Assembly (NCBI RefSeq): GCF_002262885.1
Contig: NZ_NKYF01000007.1
Location: 62,001-126,000, forward strand
Length of the DNA stretch: 64,000 nucleotides
From: Pseudonocardia sp. MH-G8
GTDB lineage: Bacteria; Actinomycetota; Actinomycetes; Mycobacteriales; Pseudonocardiaceae
Direction: 5' to 3'
The position numbers and the translations under genes are program-made. Below are positions 1-10,169 of this stretch, piece after piece; the first letter of the stretch is position 1, and the number at the start of each line of letters is the position of its first letter. The notes under the pieces were generated by a model that had not been told where the DNA came from, did not search any database, and was given only the letters and a program-made list of their open reading frames with translations.

Positions 1-170
1 AGCACTTCGACCTGCGGCCGGCCGCGTTCCGCGGCTACCTCGACCTGCACCGGCCGATCTACTCGCCGACCGCGGCGTACGGCCACTTCGGGCGCACCGA
101 CCTCGATCTGCCCTGGGAGCGCACCGACCGCGCCGCGGCGCTGCGCGACGCCGCCGGCCTCACCGCCTGA
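1..170 (+). CDS. metK: S-adenosylmethionine synthetase, C-terminal end (partial)
   Basis: The first 170 bases encode the last 55 residues of a protein whose 5' part lies outside the window. The tail contains AYGHFGR and DLPWERTD, the usual ending of bacterial methionine adenosyltransferases, which make SAM from methionine and ATP. It lies 10 bases before ahcY, so the two are very probably co-transcribed: SAM synthesis followed by disposal of its demethylation product. The reading frame starts at base 3. The identification rests on the short C-terminal signature and on the methyl-cycle context. Confidence 0.88.
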   Translation, partial: HFDLRPAAFRGYLDLHRPIYSPTAAYGHFGRTDLDLPWERTDRAAALRDAAGLTA

Positions 171-180
171 GAGGACTGAC

Positions 181-1697
<1,517 letters not shown>

Positions 1698-1698
<1 letters not shown>

Positions 1699-2606
1699 TG
1701 ACCACCACGGCAGAACGGCCACACGCGGCCGGGACCCCCGAACCCGCTGCCGGGCAGGACATCGGCCGGCTCGTCGTCTCGTGCACCGACGGGCCGGGGA
1801 TCGTGGCCCGGGTCAGCGCGTTCCTGCACCGGCGCGGTGCCAACATCGTGCAGTCCGACCAGTTCTCCACCGGGCCCGTCGGGGGCGGGTTCTTCCTGCG
1901 CACCGAGTTCCACCTGCCCGGCCTGACCGGGGCGCTGCCCGAGCTCGAACGGGCCTTCGTCGACGAGGTCGCGCCCGCGATCGGCGGGACGTTCCGCTTC
2001 CGGGACGCCTCGTCGTTGACGCGGGTGGCGCTGTTCGTGTCCCGCTACGACCACTGCCTGCTGGACCTGCTGTGGCGCGTCCGCCGGGGTGAGCTGCCGA
2101 TGACGGTGGTGCAGGTCGTGTCCAACCACCCGGACCTCGCGGCCGACGTCGCCGCGTTCGGCGTGCCCTTCGCGCACGTCCCGGTCACGCGCGCCACGAA
2201 GCCGGAGGCGGAGCAGCGTGAGCTGGACCTGCTGGCGGGGCGGGTCGATCTCGTGGTGCTGGCCCGGTACATGCAGGTCCTCTCGGGTGACTTCCTCGAC
2301 CGGGTGGGCGTGCCGGTGATCAACATTCACCACTCGTTCCTGCCGGCCTTCGCCGGCGCGGGCCCCTACGAGCGCGCCAAGCAACGCGGCGTGAAGCTCA
2401 TCGGCGCCACCGCGCACTACGCCACCGAGACCCTCGACGAGGGCCCGATCATCGAGCAGGACGTCGTGCGGGTGTCGCACCGCGCAGGCGTCACCGACCT
2501 CACCCGCGCAGGCGCCGACATCGAACGCGCCGTGCTCGCCCGCGCCGTCCGCTGGCACTGCGAGGACCGGGTGCTCGTCGACGGGCGCACCAGCGTCGTC
2601 TTCTGA
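1698..2606 (+). CDS. purU: Formyltetrahydrofolate deformylase
   Basis: A 302-residue protein with an N-terminal ACT regulatory domain (about residues 18-95) and a C-terminal formyl-transferase fold. The catalytic N-H-D set is visible in INIHHS (about residues 208-213) and in LDEGP (D about 246). PurU hydrolyses 10-formyl-THF to formate and THF, balancing one-carbon pools; in E. coli its ACT domain senses glycine and methionine, and the same is assumed here. The start ATG overlaps the ahcY stop by one base; longer in-frame upstream starts would run through ahcY and are rejected. Confidence 0.95.
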
Positions 2607-2651
2607 CGGCGTCGTCCTCTGATCCACCTACCCATCCCACGGGGAGATGCC

Positions 2652-3650
2652 ATGCCGCCCGCAGCCATCGCCGTCGCCGGCTCCATCGCGACCGACCACC
2701 TCATGCACTACCCCGGCCTGTTCAGCGAGCAGCTCATCGACGGTCACCTCGACCGCATCTCGCTGAGCTTCCTCGTCGACGACCTCGTCGTCCGGCGCGG
2801 CGGCGTGGGCGCCAACATCGCGTTCGCGCTGGGCGTGCTCGGCGCCCGCCCGGTGCTCGTGGGCGCCGTCGGGCCCGACTTCGCCGACTACCGCGCCTGG
2901 CTGGAGCGGCACGGGGTGGACTGCGCGGGCGTGCACACCTCGGCGACGGCGCACACCGCGCGGTTCACCTGCACCACCGACGACGCCCAGTGCCAGCTCG
3001 CGTCCTTCTACCCGGGCGCGATGAGCGAGGCCGCCGCGATCCGGATCGGCCCGCTCGTCGACAGCCACGGCGTCGGGCTGGTGCTGATCGGCGCCGACGA
3101 CCCCGACGCCATGCTCGCCCACACCCAGGAGGCCCGCGAGCTGGGCGTGCCGTTCGCCGCCGACCCCTCCCAGCAGCTGCCCCGCCTGGACACCGACCGC
3201 TGCCGCATGCTCGTGGGCGGCGCCCGCTACCTGTTCACCAACGAGTACGAGTGGGAGCTGCTCCAGCGCCGCACCGGGTGGAGCGAGCAGGACATCGCCG
3301 AGCGGGTGGGGCTGCGCGTCACCACGCTGGGGAGCAAGGGCTGCCTGCTGGTCGACGCCGACGGCGCCGAGACCACGGTCGAGGCCGTGCCGGCGCACGA
3401 GGTCGTCGACCCGACCGGGGTCGGCGACGGGTTCCGGGCCGGGTTCCTCGCCGGGGTCGCGGGCGGGCTCGAGCTGGAACGCGCCGCGCAGCTCGGCTCG
3501 CTCATCGCCACCCTCGTCCTCGAGTCCTCCGGACCCCAGGAATGGCACCTCGACGTCGACGCGGCGCTGACCCGGTTGGCCGACACCTACGGGGCCTCGG
3601 CGGAGGGCGACATCGCGCCCCTCCTGCGCGCGGGCCGGGCGGCGGCATGA
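2652..3650 (+). CDS. adoK: Adenosine kinase (PfkB family, AdoK type)
   Basis: A 332-residue ribokinase-fold enzyme closely resembling mycobacterial AdoK in the stretches GSIATDHLM, SLSFLVDDLV, ADPSQQL and TNEYEW. The anion hole and catalytic Asp are in DPTGVGDGFRAGF (about residues 253-265). It phosphorylates adenosine to AMP; placement in this operon indicates that it consumes adenosine released by AhcY and so pulls that reversible reaction forward. The ATG follows an ACGGGGAGATGCC-type ribosome site. Its stop overlaps folD as ATGA. Confidence 0.93.
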   Translation: MPPAAIAVAGSIATDHLMHYPGLFSEQLIDGHLDRISLSFLVDDLVVRRGGVGANIAFALGVLGARPVLVGAVGPDFADYRAWLERHGVDCAGVHTSATAHTARFTCTTDDAQCQLASFYPGAMSEAAAIRIGPLVDSHGVGLVLIGADDPDAMLAHTQEARELGVPFAADPSQQLPRLDTDRCRMLVGGARYLFTNEYEWELLQRRTGWSEQDIAERVGLRVTTLGSKGCLLVDADGAETTVEAVPAHEVVDPTGVGDGFRAGFLAGVAGGLELERAAQLGSLIATLVLESSGPQEWHLDVDAALTRLADTYGASAEGDIAPLLRAGRAAA

Positions 3651-4516
3651 CGGCGACCCTGATCGACGGTCGGGCGGTGGCCGCCCGGGTGCGCAAGGAG
3701 GTGGCGCGGGACGTCGAGGCACTGCCGGCACCACCCGGGCTCGCCACGATCATCATCGGCGACGACCCGGCCTCGGCGATCTACGTGCGCAACAAGCGCA
3801 GGCAGTGCGTCGAGGCCGGGATGCGCGACCTGCACCGGCCGCTTCCCGGCGACATCAGCCAGGCACGCGCCGCGGCCGTGATCGACGAGCTCGCCGCCGA
3901 TCCCGCGGTCACGGCGATCCTGGTCCAGCTGCCGCTGCCCCCGCACCTCGATGCCGCTGCGCTGATCGACCGCATCCCGCCGGGCAAGGACGTCGACGGT
4001 CTCACCGCGGGCAGCGCCGGGCGACTGGCGCTGGGCCGCCCGGGGCTGCGCCCGTGCACGCCCGCCGGGGTGCTCGTGCTGCTCGACGAGATCGGGGTGG
4101 AGTTGGCGGGCGCGCACGCGGTGGTCGTCGGCCGGTCCGATCTGGTCGGCAAGCCCATGGCGGCGCTGCTCCTGCAGCGCCACGCGACCGTGACGGTGTG
4201 CCACTCCCGCACCCGCGACCTCGCCGCGACCTGCCGCCTCGCCGACGTGCTCGTCGTGGCAGCAGGGGTCCCCGGGATCGTCGGCGTGGACGGAGTGAAG
4301 CCCGGTGCCACGGTGATCGACGTCGGCATCCACCGCACGGGCACCGGACTGCGCGGCGACGTCGACGCCGACCAGGTCCGCGAGGTCGCCGGCGCACTCA
4401 CCCCGGTGCCCGGCGGGGTCGGGCCGATGACCATCGCGATGCTCCTGCGCAACACCGTCACCGCCGCCGCCCTCTGCCCATCTCCGGACACGGCGTCATC
4501 GCGTGGTCGTCCCTGA
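3647..4516 (+). CDS. folD: Methylene-THF dehydrogenase / methenyl-THF cyclohydrolase
   Basis: This 289-residue bifunctional folate enzyme interconverts 5,10-methylene-THF, methenyl-THF and 10-formyl-THF with NADP. Family signatures are intact: the catalytic Lys in YVRNKRR, the folate site KDVDGLT, the PCTPAGV motif, the dinucleotide loop GRSDLVGKP and the late PVPGGVGPMT. The start is taken as the ATG overlapping the adoK stop (ATGA); longer upstream translations belong to a shadow frame of adoK. It links PurU (10-formyl-THF) to MetF (methylene-THF) within the same operon. Confidence 0.96.
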   Translation: MTATLIDGRAVAARVRKEVARDVEALPAPPGLATIIIGDDPASAIYVRNKRRQCVEAGMRDLHRPLPGDISQARAAAVIDELAADPAVTAILVQLPLPPHLDAAALIDRIPPGKDVDGLTAGSAGRLALGRPGLRPCTPAGVLVLLDEIGVELAGAHAVVVGRSDLVGKPMAALLLQRHATVTVCHSRTRDLAATCRLADVLVVAAGVPGIVGVDGVKPGATVIDVGIHRTGTGLRGDVDADQVREVAGALTPVPGGVGPMTIAMLLRNTVTAAALCPSPDTASSRGRP

Positions 4517-4583
4517 ACGTCTGCCCGCCACACCGACGTCCTCATACGCATTCGCCATGACGCGACTGGAGGCACGACCCCCG

Positions 4584-5480
4584 ATGCAGAACGGCCAGCA
4601 CCCCCGCGTCCTCGACGGCTTCTCACTGGAGATGACCGGACGGGACCGCGCAGGGCTCGACGAGGCCGCGGCGTACCTGCCGCCCGGGACCCGGGTCAAC
4701 ATCACCTACCTCGCCGGCGAAACCATGCAGGATCGGGTCGGCGCGGCCAGAGCCGTGCGGCGTCACGGCTTCACCCCGGTTCCGCACGTGGCCGCTCGTC
4801 GCATGCGCTCGCCGGCAGAGCTCGGTGAATTCCTCGCAGCCCTCGGTGAGGCCGACGCGCTCGACGAGATCTTCGTGGTCGGTGGCGACCCGACCACTCC
4901 TGCCGGCCCGTTCGCCGACGGCCTCTCGGTACTGCGCAGCGGTATCCTGCAGGAGACCGGTGTGCGGCGGGTGAGCGTCCCCGGCTATCCCGAGGGGCAT
5001 CCGCACATCGCCGTGGACGCGTTGTCCGAGGCACTGCACGCCAAGGTCGCGGTTCTCACCGAACAGGAGCTGGCCCCCGCGGTGATCACCCAGTTCGGCT
5101 TCGACGTGCAGCCCGTCCTCGGCTGGATCCGTGCGCTTCGCCGGCAGGGGATCGAGGCGCAGATCCGTGTCGGGGTTCCGGGGCCGGTCGGGGTCAAGCG
5201 CCTGCTCGCCTACGCCCGCCGGTTCGGCGTGGCCACGTCCGCCGGGATCACCCGCAAGTACGGATTCTCCCTCGCCAATCTCTTGGGTACCGCCGGCCCC
5301 GACGCGTTCGTCTCGGCGCTGGCAGATGGGCTCGACCCGGCCGTCCACGGGGACGTGCGGACGCACTTTTACACCTTCGGAGCCATCACGGCAACATCTG
5401 CGTGGGTACGCGACTTCGTTGTCGCACCGCGCATTCGACACGACGGCGAAGGAGTACCTGGCGAGAACCGATCAACATGA
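4584..5480 (+). CDS. metF: Methylenetetrahydrofolate reductase (short MetF-like)
   Basis: The protein has the TIM-barrel features of flavin-dependent methylene-THF reductases: an SLEMT segment near the start, VVGGDP mid-protein, YPEGHP, and a C-terminal barrel end. It supplies methyl-THF for homocysteine remethylation. Three in-frame starts exist: GTG 4503 (overlapping folD), ATG 4557 and ATG 4584. The last has the best Shine-Dalgarno (GGAGG at 4568-4572), so it is chosen, giving 298 residues. The sequence diverges from E. coli MetF in the flavin and substrate motifs, so the assignment is to the family. Confidence 0.85.
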   Translation: MQNGQHPRVLDGFSLEMTGRDRAGLDEAAAYLPPGTRVNITYLAGETMQDRVGAARAVRRHGFTPVPHVAARRMRSPAELGEFLAALGEADALDEIFVVGGDPTTPAGPFADGLSVLRSGILQETGVRRVSVPGYPEGHPHIAVDALSEALHAKVAVLTEQELAPAVITQFGFDVQPVLGWIRALRRQGIEAQIRVGVPGPVGVKRLLAYARRFGVATSAGITRKYGFSLANLLGTAGPDAFVSALADGLDPAVHGDVRTHFYTFGAITATSAWVRDFVVAPRIRHDGEGVPGENRST

Positions 5481-5668
5481 CGACGAGGGAGCAGGAAAGG
5501 ACGGCGCGAGTGGCACGCCGAGCTTTTGGGTTCGCCGACCACCGCGTCGCTGAGATGCGGGACGAGCTTGCAGCGCTGCGTGCCGAAGCGGGCTGGCTCT
5601 ACTCGCGAGGTGATCGCCACGGGACTCGGCCGGGACGCCGCCCACCCCTTCCAGCGGCGTCCGCGTGA
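5477..5668 (+). CDS. Small hypothetical protein coupled to metF
   Basis: A 63-residue reading frame whose ATG overlaps the metF stop (ATGA). The first 45 residues look like folded, charged helix (RRAFGFADHRVAEMRDELAA); the remainder turns into a low-quality Arg/Pro-rich tail, as if the frame were broken near 5605. A different plus-strand frame continues with plausible codons from that point, so this may be a frameshifted remnant. No family is recognised. It is not needed for the one-carbon pathway. Confidence 0.4.
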   Translation: MTTREQERTARVARRAFGFADHRVAEMRDELAALRAEAGWLYSRGDRHGTRPGRRPPLPAASA

Positions 5669-5729
5669 TCGTGGCGCGTGCCGGAGGGGGAGCAGCCAGA
5701 ATGTCCCGACCGGCCCCGCGGTGGAACCG

Positions 5730-6620
5730 CTACGGGCGACCGCCATGGGGGACGTCCACCCGGGTGGTCAGCAGCCGGGATTCGCGAGCCGCCGCTCGGG
5801 CGGCGGCATCGAAGTCGGGCGCTGCGCAGAGGAACAGGGTCCGGCCGTCGTCGCCTCCCAGCATGCAGGCGAAGACACCACTGTCGACCTGGATCTCGTC
5901 GACGATGTCCCCACCCTCCTGCACCCGGATCACCTTGCCGCCCAGCGCGTCGGCGATCCACAGGGCACCCTCGGCGTCGAGGCAGCATCCGTCGGGCGCG
6001 ATCTTCAACTGGCCCAGGACGGAGGCGAGGTCGGGTTCGGTCGGCACGTCACCGAACGTCGCCCAGACCCGCTGGTTGGTCAGGGCACCGCTGTCGTCGA
6101 TGTCGAAGGCCGTCACCCGGTTGCCGAACGTCTCGCCGACGATCAGCACGTTGTCGTCGGTGATGACGCTGCCGTTCGGGAAGTGCAGGCCGCTCGCGGC
6201 CTCGCTGACGGTTCCGTTCGGCTCGACCCGGGTGATGGTGGTGGTGGCGGGGTCCGCACCGGCGCCCAGGTCGAAGCCGAAGTCACCCACGTAGGCACGA
6301 CCGGTCGAGTCCATCACCATGTCGTTGAGGTTGCCGCCGGCGTGCTTGCCCAGGTCGGCGTGGACGACCACCTGTCCGTCGTGCTCGCGGCGCAGCAGGG
6401 TGTGGTCCCGCGCGGAGACCACGACCAGGCGGCCGTCGGGGAGCCAGCCCAGCCCGCCCGGCTGGTTCGGCACCTCGAGCTCGGTCGTCAGACCGGAACC
6501 GTCCTCGGCCGAGGACAGCACCCGGTTGGTGTAGAAGTCGGAGAACCAGATGCGTCCGTCGTGCCACCTGGGGCACTCCGTGAACGACATTCCGGTGACG
6601 ATCGTGGTCAACGCACTCAC
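5730..6620 (-). CDS. SMP-30/gluconolactonase family hydrolase
   Basis: A 296-residue six-bladed beta-propeller. Candidate divalent-metal ligands of the family are visible: the Glu in FTECPRW near residue 14, the Asn-Asp pair in GNLNDMVMD, and the Asp in APDGCCLDAEG. Members hydrolyse sugar or other lactones; substrate cannot be read from sequence. It is convergent with the metF operon and appears to be a single gene. A paralogue-like SMP-30 protein is found at 62443-63405 in the catabolic island. Confidence 0.85.
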   Translation of the reverse strand: MSALTTIVTGMSFTECPRWHDGRIWFSDFYTNRVLSSAEDGSGLTTELEVPNQPGGLGWLPDGRLVVVSARDHTLLRREHDGQVVVHADLGKHAGGNLNDMVMDSTGRAYVGDFGFDLGAGADPATTTITRVEPNGTVSEAASGLHFPNGSVITDDNVLIVGETFGNRVTAFDIDDSGALTNQRVWATFGDVPTEPDLASVLGQLKIAPDGCCLDAEGALWIADALGGKVIRVQEGGDIVDEIQVDSGVFACMLGGDDGRTLFLCAAPDFDAAARAAARESRLLTTRVDVPHGGRP

Positions 6621-7179
6621 GTGTCGGCCCCTCGTTGTTCAGATTGACAAGCTGCAGATTTGCGGGCTCTTCGAACCTAGAGCTCCAGCCGTAGTTCGTG
6701 AGGCGCCGTGGGTGGCCGGGGACGAGGTCGACGGCGCCGGTCCTGTGTTGTGCGCCGAGTTGGAGTTGCGTCGGGTCGGGTATGTGCTGGCCATCGGCTG
6801 TGATCGCCGCGTCCCGGCCGGGGCTGGGCCGATCCGCGCCGACGAACTCGCTGCCGGCCTGCCCAGACGGGCCTTGATCCGGCGCGGCTCACCGCGCTGA
6901 CCCTGATCGAACCGGCCCAGGTCCTCGCCCGCTTCCCGGCCTCGTTCCTGTCCGTCGCGATCGGTGCCTCCCATGCCTCGCCGGAACGGCTCCGCAGGCG
7001 AGCCCTGCGCTGGGATCACCGGTGGAGGTTCACGGCATACCCCGGCGGCACCGCTGTCGCCGCCCGAGCCTGCGCTCCAGGGATGGAGGTGCGTTCCACG
7101 GCGACCTCCCGGCACGAGGTGCGGTGGTTGACCGGAGCGCCCGAGAGGTCGACCCGCAGTCGTGATCCTCGGCCGCCCA
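6621..7179. other. Gene-free stretch with transposase debris
   Basis: No intact gene is supported between the SMP-30 start and the HNH gene. Overlapping frames on both strands are Arg/Pro-rich and lack family features. The only recognisable content is a plus-strand fragment resembling IS701-type transposases (listed separately). The region looks like decayed mobile DNA. Confidence 0.6.
6739..6900 (+). pseudogene. IS701-like transposase fragment
   Basis: A plus-strand frame ending at 6900 reads GYVLAIGCDRRVPAG and IRADELAAGLPRRA. This resembles the part of IS701-family transposases just after the DDE-proximal loop (YVLAVARDHRV, RADELAARLPRRAW in the intact family, from memory). About 50 residues remain; both flanks lack transposase sequence and no terminal repeats were identified. 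It is a scrap of an old insertion. Confidence 0.55.
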
Positions 7180-8451
7180 TCAGGGGTTCCGGCGGGGTTT
7201 TTGTTCCGGATCGATCCATTTCGGCGGGATGAATTCGGGTAACCCGTCACGGATCCGCACCACCCATCCGGAATCGTGGATCAGGCGGTGGTGGACTTTG
7301 CACAAGCTGACCAGGTTGTTCAGTTCGGTGGGGCCGCCGTGCTCCCACTCCCAGATGTGGTGGATTTCGCACCACGATGGCGTCCGGTCGCAGCCCGGGT
7401 GCGCGCATCCACGATCGCGGGCGGTGACCGCCCTGCGCAACCCGTCGGGAATCACCCGGGTGGAGCGCCCCACGTCGAGGGGTTGCCCGGCGCCGTTCAT
7501 GACGATCGGTACGACCGCGGCGTCGCAGGCCAGCATCCGCAACGAGGCGGCGGTCATGCGGCCACCGAAGTCGAGCATCGCCGACCGTGCGCGGGTCTCG
7601 AGGTCCTCCAGCCGGATCAACACGTTCAAGTGCGGCCGCCGCCCACCGGCATCGGGCAGGGTGGCGTGGTCGGCGTGGGCGAGGACGAACCCACACGCGT
7701 CGGCGAGGGCTTCGGCCTGACGCTGCCCCGTCGAGCGTTGATCATCGCGGCCGAGGGGCTTCGCCTTGGCGTCGATGACAGTGGCGATCGCATCGAACAT
7801 CGCCGCATCGTCGAACTGCCCGCTGATCGTGCCGCCTGACCCGTCGCGACGCTTACGGACCTGCAGCCGGTTGACCGGCTCCGGCGGGTTGTCATCAGGC
7901 TCGGGACCGTCGCCGTCCAGGGCTTCCAGCAGCTGGGTGCCGATCTTGCGTAGTTGCCCGGGCGAGTACTCGCCGGCCATACCGGCCAGCTGCTCTTCCA
8001 GCCCGGCGCGTTGCCAGTCGGTGATCCGCCCGGCCTCGGGGGTGCCCAGCAGGGCGGCGATGACTTCGACGTGGCGCAGCCCTGCGTGCCCGGCGGCGAA
8101 CGCCTTCCCCGTCGCCGGAAGCCGGGCGGGGAGCACGGTGCCGTCGAACCCGATCTGCTCACACGCCTGCTCCGCGGCGACGACCCGGCGGCGCGCCTCG
8201 TAGGAGTCGCATCCCAGAAGGTCGGTCAACGCGCCTTCGGGTTTGCGATAGCCACGTTCGGCGAACGTGCCGCGCCGTTGCAGCGCGGCAGTGGTGGAGA
8301 CGGTGAGGTGGTCGTGTTGTCGGGACATGCCTTCACCGATGGTGAGCACCGACAGCAGTTCCGCGTCTGAGGTCAGGGGGTTTTCCGCGGCCTGCCGGAA
8401 TGCGTCGAACGCCTCTTGGAGGTGTTCGTATGCGGCGGCGACTGCGGACAT
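7180..8451 (-). CDS. DUF222 / HNH endonuclease (13E12-repeat family)
   Basis: A 423-residue protein with an N-terminal helical DUF222 domain (about residues 20-330) and a C-terminal HNH nuclease: AHPGCDRTP, WCEIHHIWEWEHGG, NNLVSLCKVHHRLIH contain the zinc-type cysteines and the catalytic His pair. Homologues are the dispersed 13E12 repeats of mycobacteria; their role is unsettled, and behaviour as a selfish or DNA-damage-linked nuclease is usually proposed. A perfect SOS box lies 14 bases upstream of the ATG, implying LexA repression and damage induction. It stands alone beside transposase debris. Confidence 0.9.
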   Translation of the reverse strand: MSAVAAAYEHLQEAFDAFRQAAENPLTSDAELLSVLTIGEGMSRQHDHLTVSTTAALQRRGTFAERGYRKPEGALTDLLGCDSYEARRRVVAAEQACEQIGFDGTVLPARLPATGKAFAAGHAGLRHVEVIAALLGTPEAGRITDWQRAGLEEQLAGMAGEYSPGQLRKIGTQLLEALDGDGPEPDDNPPEPVNRLQVRKRRDGSGGTISGQFDDAAMFDAIATVIDAKAKPLGRDDQRSTGQRQAEALADACGFVLAHADHATLPDAGGRRPHLNVLIRLEDLETRARSAMLDFGGRMTAASLRMLACDAAVVPIVMNGAGQPLDVGRSTRVIPDGLRRAVTARDRGCAHPGCDRTPSWCEIHHIWEWEHGGPTELNNLVSLCKVHHRLIHDSGWVVRIRDGLPEFIPPKWIDPEQKPRRNP

Positions 8452-8464
8452 ACTTCAAGTTTAG

Positions 8465-8480
8465 TCGAACAGGTGTTCGA
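8465..8480 (-). promoter_or_regulatory. SOS box (LexA site)
   Basis: TCGAACAGGTGTTCGA is a perfect 7+2+7 palindrome that fits the actinobacterial LexA consensus (TCGAAC, four bases, GTTCGA). It sits 14 bases upstream of the HNH gene's ATG at 8451, in the position expected to block transcription initiation. Confidence 0.85.
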
Positions 8481-8747
8481 TGGCATGGGTCTGTTCGGGT
8501 GGTTGACCGTTTGTAATAATGAACGGTGCGGCGGAAGACGCAGTGCCCGTTCCGCATCTACCCCGCACGCGAATCCGGGGCAGTCGCCCCTCCCCGGGGC
8601 CCTGCCTCGTAGCCCGGGATGCGGTGGGCGCGCCGTTCCCGGCTCGTCACCTCCTGCCCCACCCCACAGCTGGGTCTCACGCGCAGTCGGTCCGGCGCCG
8701 AGCTCGACCTCCCGCGCCGAGGGCGGCCGGGTTGGGCACAACCCACG

Positions 8748-8815
8748 AACATCGTGGTTGGCCGGGCGGCCGTCCCCGACGCGGGCCCAGGCCCGTTCCG
8801 GACGAGCCCGTCATA
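8748..8815 (-). repeat. Dispersed repeat module, inverted copy
   Basis: Read on the minus strand, this segment shows the module CGGGCTCGTCC, then GGGCC, then an ACGGCCGCCC block, which is also seen on the plus strand at about 8990-9080 and 54412-54496. It is the most diverged of the three copies. Confidence 0.6.
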
Positions 8816-8919
8816 GCCGGGTGCCCGCTCGACTGGCTGTGGTGCCGTTCCCGACCCCCTCCGAAACGGCCTTGATCAGCGGACCAGGGGCATGAACCGC
8901 ACCTCTGCAGCGCATGTCC

Positions 8920-9080
8920 CGATCCCGCCGATCATGAGGGTGGACACGCCTCGAGTCGGCCCGATGATCATCCGTAATGGGGTGGAGCGGGACCACCGCA
9001 AGGCGCGCGAGCACGCAGCAGGGGCGGGCTCGTCCAGACAGGCCTGGGCCGCGCCGGGAACGGCCGCCCACCCAGTCCCG
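8920..9080 (+). repeat. Dispersed repeat module, copy 2
   Basis: About 160 bp that align almost base for base with 54328-54490. Shared stretches include GCCGATCATG, GGCCCGATGATCAT, GGGACCACCGCAAGG, GAGCACGCAGCAGGGGCGG and CTCGTCCAG. Neither copy encodes a recognisable protein. The two copies lie 45 kb apart. Confidence 0.8.
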
Positions 9081-9404
9081 ATATGACCGATGACCGATCC
9101 GCAGGCCGCGATCCGCAGATCGGCTGACCAGCACGACGACGCCGTCCATGTGCTCCGGGTGCACCGCCTGCCTTCCGCGGCCGGGATGGTCGCGGCGACA
9201 GCGGGCGCCACGGCCGCAGGCGCTGCGGCCGGTTCGGTGCTGGTCCCCGGAGGAGTCGCCGCGCTGGACACATCCGCTGTTGACCACCGTCGATCAGCAG
9301 GATCGCCGCGGGCCGGACCGAGCCCTCATCCACCATCGCACGCGTCGCGACGGTCTTGTCGCGCCCGGGCCACTTCCGCTGAACGCGGCTCGGAGCATGG
9401 TCAC

Positions 9405-9450
9405 ATAGACGTGAGGGCTGTCGCGGGAAGATCCGACAGCCCTCACGTCT
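9405..9450. repeat. Long perfect hairpin (18-bp stem)
   Basis: The left arm 9405-9422 begins TAGACGTGAGGG and is the exact reverse complement of 9433-9450; the loop is 10 bases (CGGGAAGATC). There is no U-tract. Its ends (AGACGTGAG/CTCACGTCT) recur in two other hairpins at 54636 and 54751, so it belongs to a repeated palindrome family and is not an ordinary terminator. Confidence 0.85.
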
Positions 9451-9563
9451 ACCTGATCATTGTTCCGCCGGTTGGCGCGCCGTTCCCGGCCCGCCGTTGG
9501 AGCCCTGCGGGGAACCGGTGCCGGCATCCGGCGGAGTGGCCCAGGACCCGGCAGACTGGGGCC

Positions 9564-9896
9564 ATGCCCGACTGGCTGCGCACCACCCTGCTGATCGTCG
9601 GCGTACTCGGGTTGCTCGTCGTCATGGTGCTCGGGTACGTGATGTGGCGCTACCGCATCCCGCCGCGTGGCCTGATAGCCATGGGCGCCGCGGCGGTCTA
9701 CCTCGTCTTGCCCATCGACGTCGTGCCGGAGGCGGTCCTCGGTCCGCTCGGGCTGGTCGACGACGCCGGCGTGACCGTCGCGGTGGTGCTGTTCGTCTAC
9801 AAGTTGGTGAAGGCGCACCGCATCCTCAGCGATGGCGGGGTGGACCTGGGTCGACTGGGTCGGCGAACCCTCCACCGCGACCGCGACTCGGCCTGA
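9564..9896 (+). CDS. Small DUF1232 (YkvA-like) membrane protein
   Basis: A 110-residue protein with one strong N-terminal transmembrane helix (about residues 7-28) followed by the DUF1232 core: IPPRGLIAMGAAAVYLVLPIDVVPE and GLVDDAGVTVAVVLFVYKLVK. The family function is unknown. The ATG at 9564 was chosen because it precedes the hydrophobic segment; the longer in-frame extension to 9090 runs through dispersed repeats. The last codons abut a LuxR-type fragment in another frame, so the 3' end may be a recombination junction. Confidence 0.75.
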   Translation: MPDWLRTTLLIVGVLGLLVVMVLGYVMWRYRIPPRGLIAMGAAAVYLVLPIDVVPEAVLGPLGLVDDAGVTVAVVLFVYKLVKAHRILSDGGVDLGRLGRRTLHRDRDSA

Positions 9897-10065
9897 GGGG
9901 GTGACCTCCCGCGAGGTCGGCGCCCAGCTGTTCCTCAGCCCGCGCACGATCGAGGCGCACCTTCGCAGCATCTTCCGCAAGCTCGACATCAGCTCCCGCC
10001 GGCAGCTGCGGACCTGCGGCTCCCCTGACCCCGCCGACCGCGGGAGTGTCCGCTCAACGGTGTAA
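9895..10065 (+). pseudogene. LuxR-type HTH tail fragment
   Basis: A frame overlapping the end of the DUF1232 gene reads TSREVGAQLFLSPRTIEAHL and RSIFRKLDISSRRQLR, the C-terminal LuxR DNA-binding helix-turn-helix. Only this tail remains, with no sensor or start codon, and it ends at 10065. It is the remnant of a deleted regulator. Confidence 0.75.
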
Positions 10066-10169
10066 CCGGTGTTGATGGGTTTCAGGTGGTGCCGGCCGGG
10101 ACGGTACGGCCTTCGACGGTGATCGCGAACGCGTTGAGTGCCAGCTTCCTCGGGCTGAGCCGTCCGGGA

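Larger units (their letters stand above)
8481..9563. other. Gene-free stretch carrying dispersed repeats
   Basis: No coding sequence is supported in this 1.1 kb. It contains pieces shared with 53.7-55.3 kb: a segment around 8846-8905 resembling 53732-53790; two copies, in opposite orientation, of an approximately 70-bp module (about 8748-8815 and 8990-9080) also found at about 54412-54496; and the 17-mer GGCGCGCCGTTCCCGGC at 8627 and 9473. Open frames here are accidental read-through of the repeats. Confidence 0.7.

Noticed and set aside
9405..9450. Rho-independent terminator
   Set aside because: The stem is long and perfect but has no following T-run, and the same ends recur in other hairpins far from gene ends.
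9090..9563. N-terminal extension of the DUF1232 protein
   Set aside because: It crosses a hairpin and dispersed repeats shared with 54 kb and has no ribosome site; the ATG at 9564 fits the membrane helix.
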